64,000 nt of DNA from Streptomyces sp. CB02366 (GCF_001905905.1 NZ_LIVT01000008.1:62001-126000), one strand, 5' to 3'. Shown: positions 8,922 through 16,357, numbered from the stretch's first letter. Made by a program: numbers and translations. Notes: generated from the letters alone by a model not told the origin.

Positions 8922-9116
8922 TCAGGGGTGCAGGCTGCTGACCAGGTCGGCGGTGGCGCCGATGCCGTCGTGGATGGTCGGGGCCATGCTCGTACTGGCC
9001 ATGAGGAAGCCCAGCAGGGCGCAGACCAGCGCGTGCGAGGGCTTCAGCCCGCCGTTGCGCAGGAAGATCACCGCCAGGATCGTCAGAAGCAGCACCAGTG
9101 AGATCGAAATGGCCAT
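8922..9116 (-). CDS. Small two-helix membrane protein
   Basis: The product is 64 aa from the ATG at 9116, chosen because GGAGGAGG lies 6 nt upstream. A TTG two codons further up is a worse fit. It has two hydrophobic segments (ISLVLLLTILAVIFL and ALVCALLGFLMAST) joined by RNGGLKPSH. I have seen very similar small proteins near transfer or replication genes of actinomycete integrative elements; this is recollection, not a search. It lies upstream of the zinc-ribbon gene on the same strand and just outside the insertion-sequence island that starts at 9236. Confidence 0.65.
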   Translation of the reverse strand: MAISISLVLLLTILAVIFLRNGGLKPSHALVCALLGFLMASTSMAPTIHDGIGATADLVSSLHP

Positions 9117-9236
9117 GGCCAACCTCCTCCGCCGCGCCGGATTTGCGGCTTTCGGCGGCCAGTGTGGCGCAGCGGGGCGGCCGTTCGGCGCACTGGCGTG
9201 TCCGCCGAACGGGTACTCCCGGCAGGTGGCGCGTTA

Positions 9237-9650
9237 GGACTTGTCCGACAAGGGATCTTGGGTGGGTTCGCGGAGCCGGAGGAGGAGTGCGGCGAGGTGG
9301 ACTGCGGCCTTGTAGCGGGCGGCGAGTTCCTCGAAGCGGGTGGCGATCGCGCGGAACTGCTTGAGGCGGTTGAAGCAGCGTTCGACTGCGTTGGGGGCCT
9401 TGTAGAGGTCGCGGTCGAAGGCGGGCGGTCTGCCGCCGGTCTTCGACCGCCGCAGACGGTTGGCCTTCTGGTCGGCCCGTTCCGGGATCACGGTCGGGAC
9501 GCCCCGCCTGCGCAGGGTCCGGCGGATCGCGCGGGAGGAGTACGCCTTGCCCGCGATGACCGCGTCGGGCCTGCGGCGGGGCTGCCCGGCACCGGTCCGG
9601 GGCACTCTCAGCTCGTCCATGACCGTGTCGAAGACGGTGGAGTCGTTCAA
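9237..9650 (-). pseudogene. IS5-family transposase, C-terminal half only
   Basis: About 138 codons encode the C-terminal half of an IS5-type DDE transposase. VPRTGAGQPRRRPDAV, IAGKAYSSRAIRRTLRRRGV, VIPERADQKANR and the catalytic-Glu segment VERCFNRLKQFRAIATRF are all classic. The N-terminal half is missing: homology stops near 9645, where sequence of a GAF-PP2C gene on the other strand begins. The terminal sequence at 9237-9250 overlaps the last codons of the gene, as expected for the intact end of the element. This is a truncated insertion sequence. Confidence 0.85.
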
Positions 9651-10785
9651 GGACCGGCTTCAGGGTCTGCTCGACGCGGTGCTGGCCATCTCCGGCGAGC
9701 TGGAGCTGAGTGAGGTGCTCCGGCGTATCGTCACCACCGCCATACACCTGTGCGCTGCCCGCTACGGCGCGCTCGGAGTACTGGACGACACGGGCGAGCG
9801 CCTCAAGGAGTTCATCACCGTTGGGCTGAGCAAGGAGGAGTACGAGGCCCTGGCCGGCATCGACTTCCCGCACGGCGAAGGCGTCCTGGGCCTTCTCATC
9901 CAGAACCCCGAACCGCTGCTGCTCGGGGACGTCTCCGCTCATCCGGCCTCGGTCGGCTACCCGCCAGGCCACCCGAGCATGCGGTCGCTCCTCGGTGTCG
10001 CCATCAGCGTCCGCGGAGAGATCTACGGCGATCTCTACGTTTCCGAGCACCTCGACGGCCGACCTTTCGAACACGGCGACCAGGAGGTCCTGGTCGCGCT
10101 GGCCAACGCCGCCGGCATCGCCATCGAGAGCGCCCACCTCTTCGAGCAGGTCCGCGGCAGCGCCGAGAACTTCCAGCGCCTGTTGCTGCCGACCCTGCCC
10201 GATCTCAGCCCCTACTCCGCCGCCACCGTCTACCGCCCCGCCGCCGAACCCAACCGTCTGGGAGGCGACTGGTACGACGCAATGCGGCTGCCGGATGGCG
10301 CGCTGGGCATCGTCATCGGCGATGTCTGCGGCCACGACCTCTCGGCAGCCGCCGCCATGGCGCAGATCCGTAACATGCTGCGTGCTCTGTTCTACGACCG
10401 CCGAACGCCGCCCAGTAACGTCCTGCGACAGCTCGATGCCACGTTGGAGGCCGGCTACGACTCCCGGACAGCCACCGCACTGCTGGCCCGCATCGAGCCG
10501 GGCGAGAAGGAATGGAACCTGCACTGGTGCTCCACCGGCCACCTCCCACCTCTGGTGATCATGCCCGACGGACAGGCCGATTACCTGCCGGGCGAGCCGG
10601 GCGTCCCGCTGACCGTCGACCCGGCGCTCCTGCGCCCGGACCACCACATCAGGCTGCCGGCGGGAGCCACGGTCGTCTTCTTCACCGACGGCCTGATCGA
10701 GCACCCCGCCCACTCGATCGACGAAGGAATGGCCGTCCTGATCGAACTGGCCAGTACACACTCCGCGCTGCCGGTGGAAGACATG
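9640..10785 (+). pseudogene. GAF-PP2C (SpoIIE-type) phosphatase gene, truncated at both ends
   Basis: The recognisable protein runs from SFKDRLQGLLDAVLAISGEL through a full GAF domain (YGALGVLDDTGE, GVLGLLIQNPEPL, MRSLLGVAISVRG) and most of a PP2C domain (GGDWYDAMRLPDGALGIVIG, VCGHDLSAAAAM, VVFFTDGLIEHP). It stops near LPVEDM, about 30 residues short of a normal end. The usual N-terminal 30-40 residues are also absent and replaced by IS5 sequence. After 10785 the open frame continues only as the reverse complement of another transposase. An ATG at 9619 could still start translation inside the IS fragment. Probably non-functional. Confidence 0.75.
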
Positions 10786-11185
10786 CCATACCGAGGTCCT
10801 CAGCGGATGCCTCCTGCGCCGGAACCAGACGGCCATAAATTCGACCGCTTCGGTGACGTAGCGGTAAGCCGTCGTGGTGCCGATGCCGAACCCGGCGGCA
10901 AGCTCGATATAGGCGTGTCCCATCCGCAGATGGGTGAGGGTGAGCAGGGCCTTGCGGCCGACCCTCAGGCGTCGCCACCGGAAGCCGATCGCGCGGCGTT
11001 GGTGCCACAACTGCTGTGTAAGGAAACGGAGGACGGAGCTGGCCACGTCGACGCCCGACGGGTAGACAAGCACGTGAAGCCTCTGGTGGATCCGGTTGTC
11101 TTGGTTGAAACCCATCTGCCAGGGGCTTTGCCGCGTTGTCAGCCCAACTGCCCCACCTCATGAACAGGTGGGAAAAGGCTCACTG
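10786..11185 (-). mobile_element. 5' fragment of an IS5-type (DDE_Tnp_4) insertion sequence with its terminal repeat
   Basis: On the minus strand from about 11115 the frame encodes the N-terminal HTH portion of a transposase: LHVLVYPSGVDVASSVLRF, AIGFRWRRLRVGRKALLTL and AAGFGIGTTTAYRYVTEAVE. It breaks off around 10830, where the GAF-PP2C gene begins. The outer end is preserved: TGGGAAAAGGCTCACTG at 11169-11185 matches the terminal sequence seen again at 12846-12861. The catalytic DDE part is gone. The fragment faces outward from the repeat-protein gene at 11489. Confidence 0.75.
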
Positions 11186-11488
11186 CTGGCCTGCGACTGT
11201 TGAGGGTGAAAGAGGTTCACTTACGCATCGTCTTCCTGTGGGAAGGAACGTGGCCAGTGAAAACTTCCGCCGTCGGCGGGTTTTCCCTCGATAAACCCGA
11301 TTGAGGAACGGGGAGACTCCCGAACCGTCAAGACGGCGGCTTCAGCCAGCAAGCCGCTCGTGCTAGCCGTTCTCGATCTGGCCGATAGCAGGCTTAACCG
11401 GGTGGTACGGGAAAGGTAGCGTCCACCTTGCTGTCGGACCCGTATCGCACTGACGCGGTCGGGTCTACCACGACCCTAGGGGGGACGA
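11186..11488 (+). other. 303-bp intergenic leader with hairpins upstream of the repeat protein
   Basis: No gene was found. The stretch holds two obvious stem-loops: around 11258-11282 (AAAAC...CCGCC-GTC-GGCGG...GTTTT) and near 11331-11357 (GCGGCTT ... AAGCCGC). A near-palindromic ACC-rich segment lies just before the gene. A strong ribosome-binding site (GGGGGGA) is 3 nt before the ATG at 11489. The combination suggests a long structured 5' leader; no known riboswitch consensus could be matched by eye. Confidence 0.4.
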
Positions 11489-11947
11489 ATGCGAGCTCTG
11501 ACAAGGACGCTCGTCAGCGCTGTTACCGCTGTCGGGATCACCGCCGGAAGCCTGGCTGGGGCAAGCGCCGCCCTCGCGGCACCCGCGTCGACCACGGTAC
11601 CGGCTGTCACTTCCGAGGCTGTCATCCCGCTCGCGGTGGTCAACCTCGGGCTGAGCACCACACAGGCCAAGTACGCACAGTGCTGGCTCCGGGCGAACTG
11701 GGGCTATACCGGAACTATCGACGGCCAGCTGGGCACCAACAGTTGGAAAGCGTTCCAGCGGAACCTCAAGGCGCACTGGGGTTACACCGGGGCGATCGAC
11801 GGGATCGTCGGGTCGGGCACGATCCAGGCGCTGCAGCGCCTGCTCAAGGCGAGCTGGGGCTACACCGGGGCGATCGACGGGGTCGCCGGGTCGGGCACCC
11901 AGGCGGCTTTCAAGCGTTTCGCCAACGCCTGCAGCGGCTGGTGCTGA
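11489..11947 (+). CDS. Secreted protein of three 26-residue peptidoglycan-binding-like repeats
   Basis: The product is 152 aa. A signal peptide (MRALTRTLVSAVTAVGITAG ... ASAALA) precedes a short spacer and three tandem repeats. Each starts with a WGYTG(T/A)IDG core, continues with GTNSWKAFQR, GSGTIQALQR or GSGTQAAFKR, and repeats every 26 residues. Tryptophan at the repeat start plus IDG...G..T...FQ is the pattern of PG_binding_1-like helical repeats found on cell-wall enzymes. No catalytic domain is attached. A hairpin at 11968-11999 probably terminates transcription. The gene lies between two outward-facing IS remnants and shares the island with a MurE-like ligase gene. Confidence 0.8.
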   Translation: MRALTRTLVSAVTAVGITAGSLAGASAALAAPASTTVPAVTSEAVIPLAVVNLGLSTTQAKYAQCWLRANWGYTGTIDGQLGTNSWKAFQRNLKAHWGYTGAIDGIVGSGTIQALQRLLKASWGYTGAIDGVAGSGTQAAFKRFANACSGWC

Positions 11948-12134
11948 ACACCCAGGAACAACACCTGAGGGCGGGGGCTTCGTGCGGAGTCCTCGCCCTT
12001 GGGCTGTCTGGCGTGTGCGCTTCAGAACCTCGCTGGCGGTGGGCTTTCTGTTGGCAGCGATGTGAACAAGTTCGACGCTGGAGCCGGCTGCGGCCCACTG
12101 GCAGCGGATCGTGGCAGACAACGCAGGAAGCCAT
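11910..12134 (-). CDS. Possible small zinc-finger protein
   Basis: The open frame is 74 aa from the ATG at 12134, with AGAGG adjacent to it. The N-terminal part CVVCHDPLPVGRSRLQRRTC followed by SHRCQQKAHRQR matches the shape of a common actinobacterial zinc-binding motif (CxxC ... CS..CR..A.R.R). The C-terminal part is low quality and overlaps the end of the repeat-protein gene on the other strand. It may be a remnant rather than a working gene. Confidence 0.3.
   Translation of the reverse strand: MASCVVCHDPLPVGRSRLQRRTCSHRCQQKAHRQRGSEAHTPDSPRARTPHEAPALRCCSWVFSTSRCRRWRNA
11968..11999 (+). terminator. Terminator-like hairpin after the repeat protein
   Basis: AGGGCGGGGGCT and AGTCCTCGCCCT form a 12-bp stem with two G-U pairs around an 8-nt loop, 20 bp after the stop at 11947. 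Confidence 0.55.
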
Positions 12135-12154
12135 CCTCTGCCGGGAGTAGGTGG

Positions 12155-12861
12155 CAGTGAACCTCTTCCAACCCTGACGAGCGGTGAGACGGGCAGCCCC
12201 GGCGGCGGGCATGAACAAAGCTCCTGACAGACGGGTTCACGACCAAGATCACCAGTCCGCCAGAAGCTTTCGCGTGCTTGTCTACCCCCCTCGAGCTCTC
12301 AACTTCGTTCGAGCAGAGGAAATCCCAACGCCTCGATCTGTCCAGCCGTACTCTGCAGCATCTCTCCGGCCTTCTCGCAGTTCCCCACCGTCGGATCGGT
12401 TCGCGCTGGCGACGCCTGACCGGCGGTCGGCAGGCCATGCTTGTCTTGGCCCACCTGCGCTGCGGTAATACTTACGCCCCTTTCGCCGCGGGCTTTTGCA
12501 TCGGGATCGCCACGGCTTACGGCTACCTACGTGAGGCCGGCGACCTCCTGTCCGCCTTCGTGCCCCCGCTGGATCAAGTCAGGCCATGAGACGATCCGCA
12601 AGAAGGCTTGCGTGATCCTCGACGGCACTATGCCGTCGATCGAGCCGTGTGCCGATCCGTCAAACACCTACGCGGCTGGCACCGCCGTCACCATCGCGCT
12701 CACGCCAAGATCTGCAACCTCGGCGAACGTGTCATGACCACCCTCAAGTCCTGGCATCTCCTGCGGAAGCTCCGCAGGCCGCACCACCCGGATCACCGCC
12801 GCCATCCGTGTCGTCGTCGCCCCCCAACTCGCTACCTGATCAAGATGGAAAAGGCTCAGTG
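12155..12861 (+). mobile_element. Degenerate IS element with frameshifted transposase
   Basis: A second copy of the same insertion-sequence type as at 10786-11185, in the opposite orientation. Imperfect terminal repeats are visible: CAGTGAACCTCTTCCA at 12155-12170 and TGGAAAAGGCTCAGTG at 12846-12861. Transposase pieces occur in three frames: FRVLVYPPRALNF, then RRIGSRWRRLTGGRQAMLVL and AAGFCIGIATAYGYLREAGD, then KKACVILDGTMPSIEP (first catalytic Asp), then NLGERVMTTLKSWHLLRKLR, and finally TTRITAAIRVVVAPQLAT. Frameshifts and deletions make it about 700 bp and inactive. Confidence 0.75.
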
Positions 12862-12869
12862 TCAGGCGT

Positions 12870-13186
12870 CTTCTCCGGGGTCCACAAAGACTGGGGTGCC
12901 GCGCCCTTGTTCGTCTTTTCTCGGAGTCAGGCGGTCCCAGTCGCGGCCCATCGCGGGTCGGCGTCGTCGCCGAACAGGACCGCCGTCGAAGCGAGCAGCG
13001 GCGCACAGCGCGCACCGCCCCGCGTGGGAGTGGTGCCGATGGCGGCCTTGGCGTCGGAGTCCTGCCAGGCCCGGCAGTCGTTGTATTGCCGGGCAGTGGC
13101 CGACCGACGACGACAATGGGGCAGGTGTCGGCGTCGATGACGGCTTGGTGATTGCTGGAATCATAGATCTGGCCAGGGAGTATCAC
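12870..13186 (-). pseudogene. Transposase remnant (DDE_Tnp_4-like)
   Basis: The minus strand reads QAVIDADTCPIVVVGRPLPG at the start of the frame, which fits the conserved strand before the second catalytic region of DDE_Tnp_4 transposases (VIDAD...VV..G.PLPGNRND). After GNTTT the homology moves to other frames (AWQDSDAKAAIGTTPTRGG). Several frames carry pieces, so this is a decayed copy. It abuts the right end of the degenerate IS and the 3' end of the Mur ligase gene. Confidence 0.5.
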
Positions 13187-13231
13187 GGCGTACCCGGCAC
13201 CGGGAGCGCGGAGAGTCAGCGTGAAGGGCCA

Positions 13232-14806
13232 CTATCCCAGCTCCATGCCTGGGGCCCCTTCTTCAGGGTCGTCCGAACTGGACTTCGCGATCCGCAGGCG
13301 AAGAGCGTGGTAAAGGGCGACCCGGTCATCGAAGGGGCGCGAGCCGCTGGCGGAGATTTGCAACTGGTCGGCACCGCGTCCGGCGACCACGACCACGTCG
13401 CCGGGACGGGCGGCGGATACCGCCAGAAGGAGCGCGCGTCGCCGGTCGGGTTCGACGTGGACCGTTGTCCGAGCATGTCTCCGGGCACCGGCTGCGATGG
13501 CGTTGCGCAGCGTTGCGGGGTTCTCGCTGTGGGGGCTTTCGTCGGTGACGATCACCACGTCGGCACTATGCGCGGCGGTGTCACCGAGCGCGGCACGTTT
13601 ACCCGGGTCGCGCTCGCCCGTAGCACCGAGAACCACGATGACGCGGCCGTCGGTGAGCGAGCGGAGAAAAGGCAGGAGTCGGCGTTGGCCCCCGGTGTTG
13701 TGGGCGAAGTCCACGAAGGCCAGGAAGGGCTGTCCGGCATCGATGCGCTCCAGCCGTCCGGGGACCGACGTCAGGGCCTCCATGCCGCGCAGAGCTGCGT
13801 CGAGGTCCACGCCGCCGACGGCCAGGGCCACGGCTGCGGCCACCGCGTTGTCGGCCTGATGGGCGCCGAGCAGCCGCAGCCGCACTTCCCGGTCGATTTT
13901 TGGCCCTCGTAGGTGAAACCGGGTGCCGACCGCGTCGGCACCGATGGTGCGGGCGCTCCAGTCGGCCGCCTCCGGGCCCAGGGTGAAGGTGGTGAGGGGG
14001 CAGAGCGTCTCGTTGGCCAGGCGGCGCCCGTGAGGGTCGCCGATGTTGACCACGGCGTGTTCGCACCGGTCCGGTGTGAACAAGGATGCCTTGGCCGCGT
14101 AATACCGCTCGAGGTCGCCGTGCAGGTCCAGGTGATCCGGGCTGAGGTTGGTGAAGAGGGCGACACGGAAGCGGGTGCCGTCCACGCGCGCAAGCTCCAA
14201 GGCATGACTGGAGACCTCCAGCACCATGTCAGTGCCGCCCGCTTGGCGTGTGCGGGCAAGCAGCTGCTGGAGGGCCGGCGCCTCGGCCGTGGTGCGTTCG
14301 GCGGGTCGGCCGACCTCGCCTGGTACGCGGGTCTCCAGACTGCTGGCCAGCCCGACGCGGTGGCCGGCAGCCTGCAGCCCCGCGGCGAGCAGATGCGCGG
14401 TGCTCGTTTTCCCGTTCGTTCCCGTAACCCCGTATACGGACAGGGCGCGGGAGGGGTCACCGTACAGCCGGGCGCTGAGCGTACCGAGTACCCGGCGGGG
14501 GTGGTCGACGACCAGAGAAGGAAGGCTGGGGTCAGGGCGGTCGCTAAGCAGGGCTACGGCACCGGCTTCGGCGGCCCGGTCGGCATAGTCGGCGCCGTGC
14601 CGACGCTTTCCGGGCAGGCCGGCGAACAGGTCGCCGCGTGCGACGTCGCCGCTGTCCAGCGTGACCCCCCGCACCTGTACCCGGCCGTCACCGGGACGGG
14701 CGATCAGCCGGGCCTCGGGGGCCACATCGCGCAGGATGTCCAGGAGATCGTCGAGGCACACGAATTTCACAACGGGGCGGTCCTCCCGCTGCAGGGCACT
14801 GGCCAT
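13232..14806 (-). CDS. MurE-like Mur ligase (ATP-dependent amide ligase)
   Basis: The product is 524 aa, the length of MurE. Family motifs are present in order: N-terminal VRGVTLDSGDVARGDLFAGL, P-loop GVTGTNGKTSTAHLL, TTAEAPALQQLL, EVSSHALEL, NLSPDHLDLHGDLERYYAAK (with the lysine that is carbamylated in MurE), and a C-terminal domain with DFAHN and GATGERDPGKRAALG. MurE adds the third amino acid to UDP-MurNAc-L-Ala-D-Glu. The diaminopimelate signatures differ: the DNPR position reads ESPH within VTDESPHSENP, and GKGHE reads GRGAD. The enzyme may therefore use another amino acid or another substrate. The start at 14806 has GGAGG 5 nt upstream. Base composition looks lower in GC than the flanks, and the gene sits in an IS-rich island, which suggests transfer. 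Confidence 0.8.
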   Translation of the reverse strand: MASALQREDRPVVKFVCLDDLLDILRDVAPEARLIARPGDGRVQVRGVTLDSGDVARGDLFAGLPGKRRHGADYADRAAEAGAVALLSDRPDPSLPSLVVDHPRRVLGTLSARLYGDPSRALSVYGVTGTNGKTSTAHLLAAGLQAAGHRVGLASSLETRVPGEVGRPAERTTAEAPALQQLLARTRQAGGTDMVLEVSSHALELARVDGTRFRVALFTNLSPDHLDLHGDLERYYAAKASLFTPDRCEHAVVNIGDPHGRRLANETLCPLTTFTLGPEAADWSARTIGADAVGTRFHLRGPKIDREVRLRLLGAHQADNAVAAAVALAVGGVDLDAALRGMEALTSVPGRLERIDAGQPFLAFVDFAHNTGGQRRLLPFLRSLTDGRVIVVLGATGERDPGKRAALGDTAAHSADVVIVTDESPHSENPATLRNAIAAGARRHARTTVHVEPDRRRALLLAVSAARPGDVVVVAGRGADQLQISASGSRPFDDRVALYHALRLRIAKSSSDDPEEGAPGMELG

Positions 14807-15163
14807 GTCCACCTCCACGATCGGGAGCGCGGGGACGCGCGCGGCTACGGGCGGGTGCGCATCATCGACCTACCGTGCTCCCCGGCCCGCGCCCGGGCGG
14901 GCCCGGTGGCACCGGCATCGAAGAGGTAACCCATCGGCCGAGAAATGAAACTTCACGGTGAGGCCTCGACAGGTGCCTGTAGTCCTGGCGTACGGTCCTC
15001 TCCGTACTCGTACAACCGCACCCTTGAACATGGGCGCGGTCACGGAACATTCGATGGCACAAACCAGTCACCGGACACACGGTTGCGCCCGCAGGGGTAG
15101 CTCCCTTATTGATTGGCCTGATACCGGGCGAGCGGGCGGCTTCCTCCCCACACCCGCAGGGGG
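14807..15163. other. Intergenic stretch upstream of the Mur ligase, no gene seen
   Basis: About 360 bp without a convincing coding frame. The part next to 14806 must carry the Mur ligase promoter, reading leftwards. The remainder shows no family motif and mixed composition, consistent with decayed sequence. Confidence 0.4.
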
Positions 15164-15299
15164 TGGTTCCCGGCTGGAGCAGGGCGCCACTTCCCTGCTG
15201 TTCGACCACCTGCTCGTCTTCGCGGATGTGCTCGGTGTCCCGCTCGCCAACCTCGTGCGAGAGGACGCGCCGGCCCAGGACTTGTCCGACAGGGCCTAG
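15164..15299 (+). pseudogene. Remnant of an XRE-type HTH gene (C-terminal helices only)
   Basis: The frame encodes SRLEQGATSLLFDHLLVFAD followed by VLGVPLANLVRED. This matches the recognition-helix end and the last two helices of XRE-type HTH domains (S.LE.G...P..LL..A.AL.V.L..L...). The first helices are absent or out of frame upstream. The frame ends in DLSDRA, which is IS5-end sequence, and its TAG stop lies within the left CTAG of the MITE at 15296. Probably a gene remnant. Confidence 0.4.
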
Positions 15300-15476
15300 G
15301 GCGTGTTTCGGAAGTAGCGCCGTCCGCCCGGAGGGCGGGCTCGGCGGCGTCCGGTGCGTGCGATCACAAGGCGGAGGGCCGCCCCGATACCGGATGTATC
15401 GGGGCGGCCCCGACAACGCCGCGAGCGTGCGTGCCGGGCGTCGCCGAGCAGGCGGGACTTTCGAAACACGCCCTAG
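15296..15476. mobile_element. MITE-like element with 20-bp terminal inverted repeats and CTAG flanks
   Basis: CTAGGGCGTGTTTCGGAAGT at 15296-15315 and its inverse ACTTTCGAAACACGCCCTAG at 15457-15476 pair over 20 bp with one mismatch. CTAG at each border looks like a 4-bp target duplication of the YTAR type used by IS5-group elements. The 173-bp interior has no gene but contains a perfect 14-bp hairpin (15377-15390 with 15396-15409). Near-identical elements are, from memory, widespread in Streptomyces genomes. The right CTAG supplies the TAG stop codon of the phosphodiesterase gene. Confidence 0.8.
15377..15409. terminator. Perfect 14-bp hairpin inside the MITE
   Basis: GGCCGCCCCGATAC, loop CGGAT, GTATCGGGGCGGCC. 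It could act as a bidirectional terminator between the HTH remnant and the convergent phosphodiesterase gene. Confidence 0.5.
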
Positions 15477-16357
15477 CGGGCCGCGGCAGCGCTCCGGCGG
15501 GCGCGCAGGAACGCTTCCAGCCCGGCGAGGTCGTCGGTGTTGAGGTGGTCGACCCCGGCGGCCAGCAGCTCGGCCCAGACGGCTTCGCGTTCGGGCCCCG
15601 GGAGGTCGGGCGTGGCCCAGAAGCGGATGCGGCGGCCTTCGCGGTGGGCGGCTGCGGTGAGCGTGCGCAGCCGGTCCCGCTCGGCCCGGGGGAAGGGGCC
15701 CGCGCCGCGCCAGCCGAAGCTCTGGGTCCAGTTGGCGCTGACGAGCGGCGCGAAGGAGGCGGGGGCCGGGGCGCCGAGGTCGTCGAGGCGGCCGTCGTAG
15801 AAGGCGAGGCGGGTGGGCTGGGCCTCCATCGGCGTGCGGGCCGCGCGGTCGCCCGAGACGACTACGGTGACCGCCCCGGTGCGGACCCGGCCGTGGTGGT
15901 AGCGGGTGAAGTGGCGGTGGTGGCGCAGCTGCCGGTCCAGTTCCCGGTAGGCGGCCACACCGTCGGCCTTGATGTCGACGAGGAGTTGCAGCGGGGCCCG
16001 GTGGTGCGGGTGGACGCTCCCGCGGCCCGCGCGGACGAGGGCGGCGAGCGGGTCGAGGTAGAGCGAGGCGAGGGTGCGGGCCGGGTCGAGGGTGGCGGGC
16101 TCGTGGGCGACGAGGAGTTCGCCGTCGACGAGGAAGACGTCCGCCTCGACGCTGGTGAATCCGTGGGCGAGCGCGTCGTGCAGGGGGCGCGGGTGGAGGT
16201 AGTCGTTGTGCGCGTGGGCGTGGCGTAACGGGCGCGGACCGTGCGGGCGGCCCGGGGCGGCGGCCGCGGCGGTGGCGGTGGCGGTGGAGCCGGCGATGCC
16301 CGCGGCGGCGGTGGCGAGGGCGACCGTGAGTGCTCGGCGGCGGGTGGGGTGGGCCAT
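15473..16357 (-). CDS. Exported glycerophosphodiester phosphodiesterase-like (PLC-fold) protein
   Basis: The product is 294 aa. The N-terminus MAHPTRRRALTVALATAAAG is a twin-arginine-type signal, so export of a folded protein is likely. The mature part opens with HAHNDYLHPRPLHDALAHGF and VEADVFLVDGELLVAHEP, the first catalytic block of the GDPD/PLC-like TIM barrel. LQLLVDIKADG and the late RIRFWATPDLPG ... GVDHLNTDDL complete the fold. Such enzymes cleave phosphodiesters of lipid head groups or wall polymers. AGGGAG lies 7 nt before the ATG at 16357. The stop codon is formed by the MITE border at its 3' end, so the original C-terminus may have been slightly different. Confidence 0.8.
   Translation of the reverse strand: MAHPTRRRALTVALATAAAGIAGSTATATAAAAAPGRPHGPRPLRHAHAHNDYLHPRPLHDALAHGFTSVEADVFLVDGELLVAHEPATLDPARTLASLYLDPLAALVRAGRGSVHPHHRAPLQLLVDIKADGVAAYRELDRQLRHHRHFTRYHHGRVRTGAVTVVVSGDRAARTPMEAQPTRLAFYDGRLDDLGAPAPASFAPLVSANWTQSFGWRGAGPFPRAERDRLRTLTAAAHREGRRIRFWATPDLPGPEREAVWAELLAAGVDHLNTDDLAGLEAFLRARRSAAAAR

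Noticed and set aside
8854..11115. 1000-codon minus frame from 11115 to 8113 read as one protein
   Set aside because: It fuses a transposase N-terminus, antisense of a phosphatase gene and the zinc-ribbon gene. Only the two ends carry real protein signatures.
11186..11488. c-di-AMP (ydaO) riboswitch
   Set aside because: Partial resemblance (GATAGC...AACCGGGTGGTA) but the core GGGGAACC and GGGGTGAA blocks and closing ACAGCTAACC were not found, so it is kept only as a structured leader.
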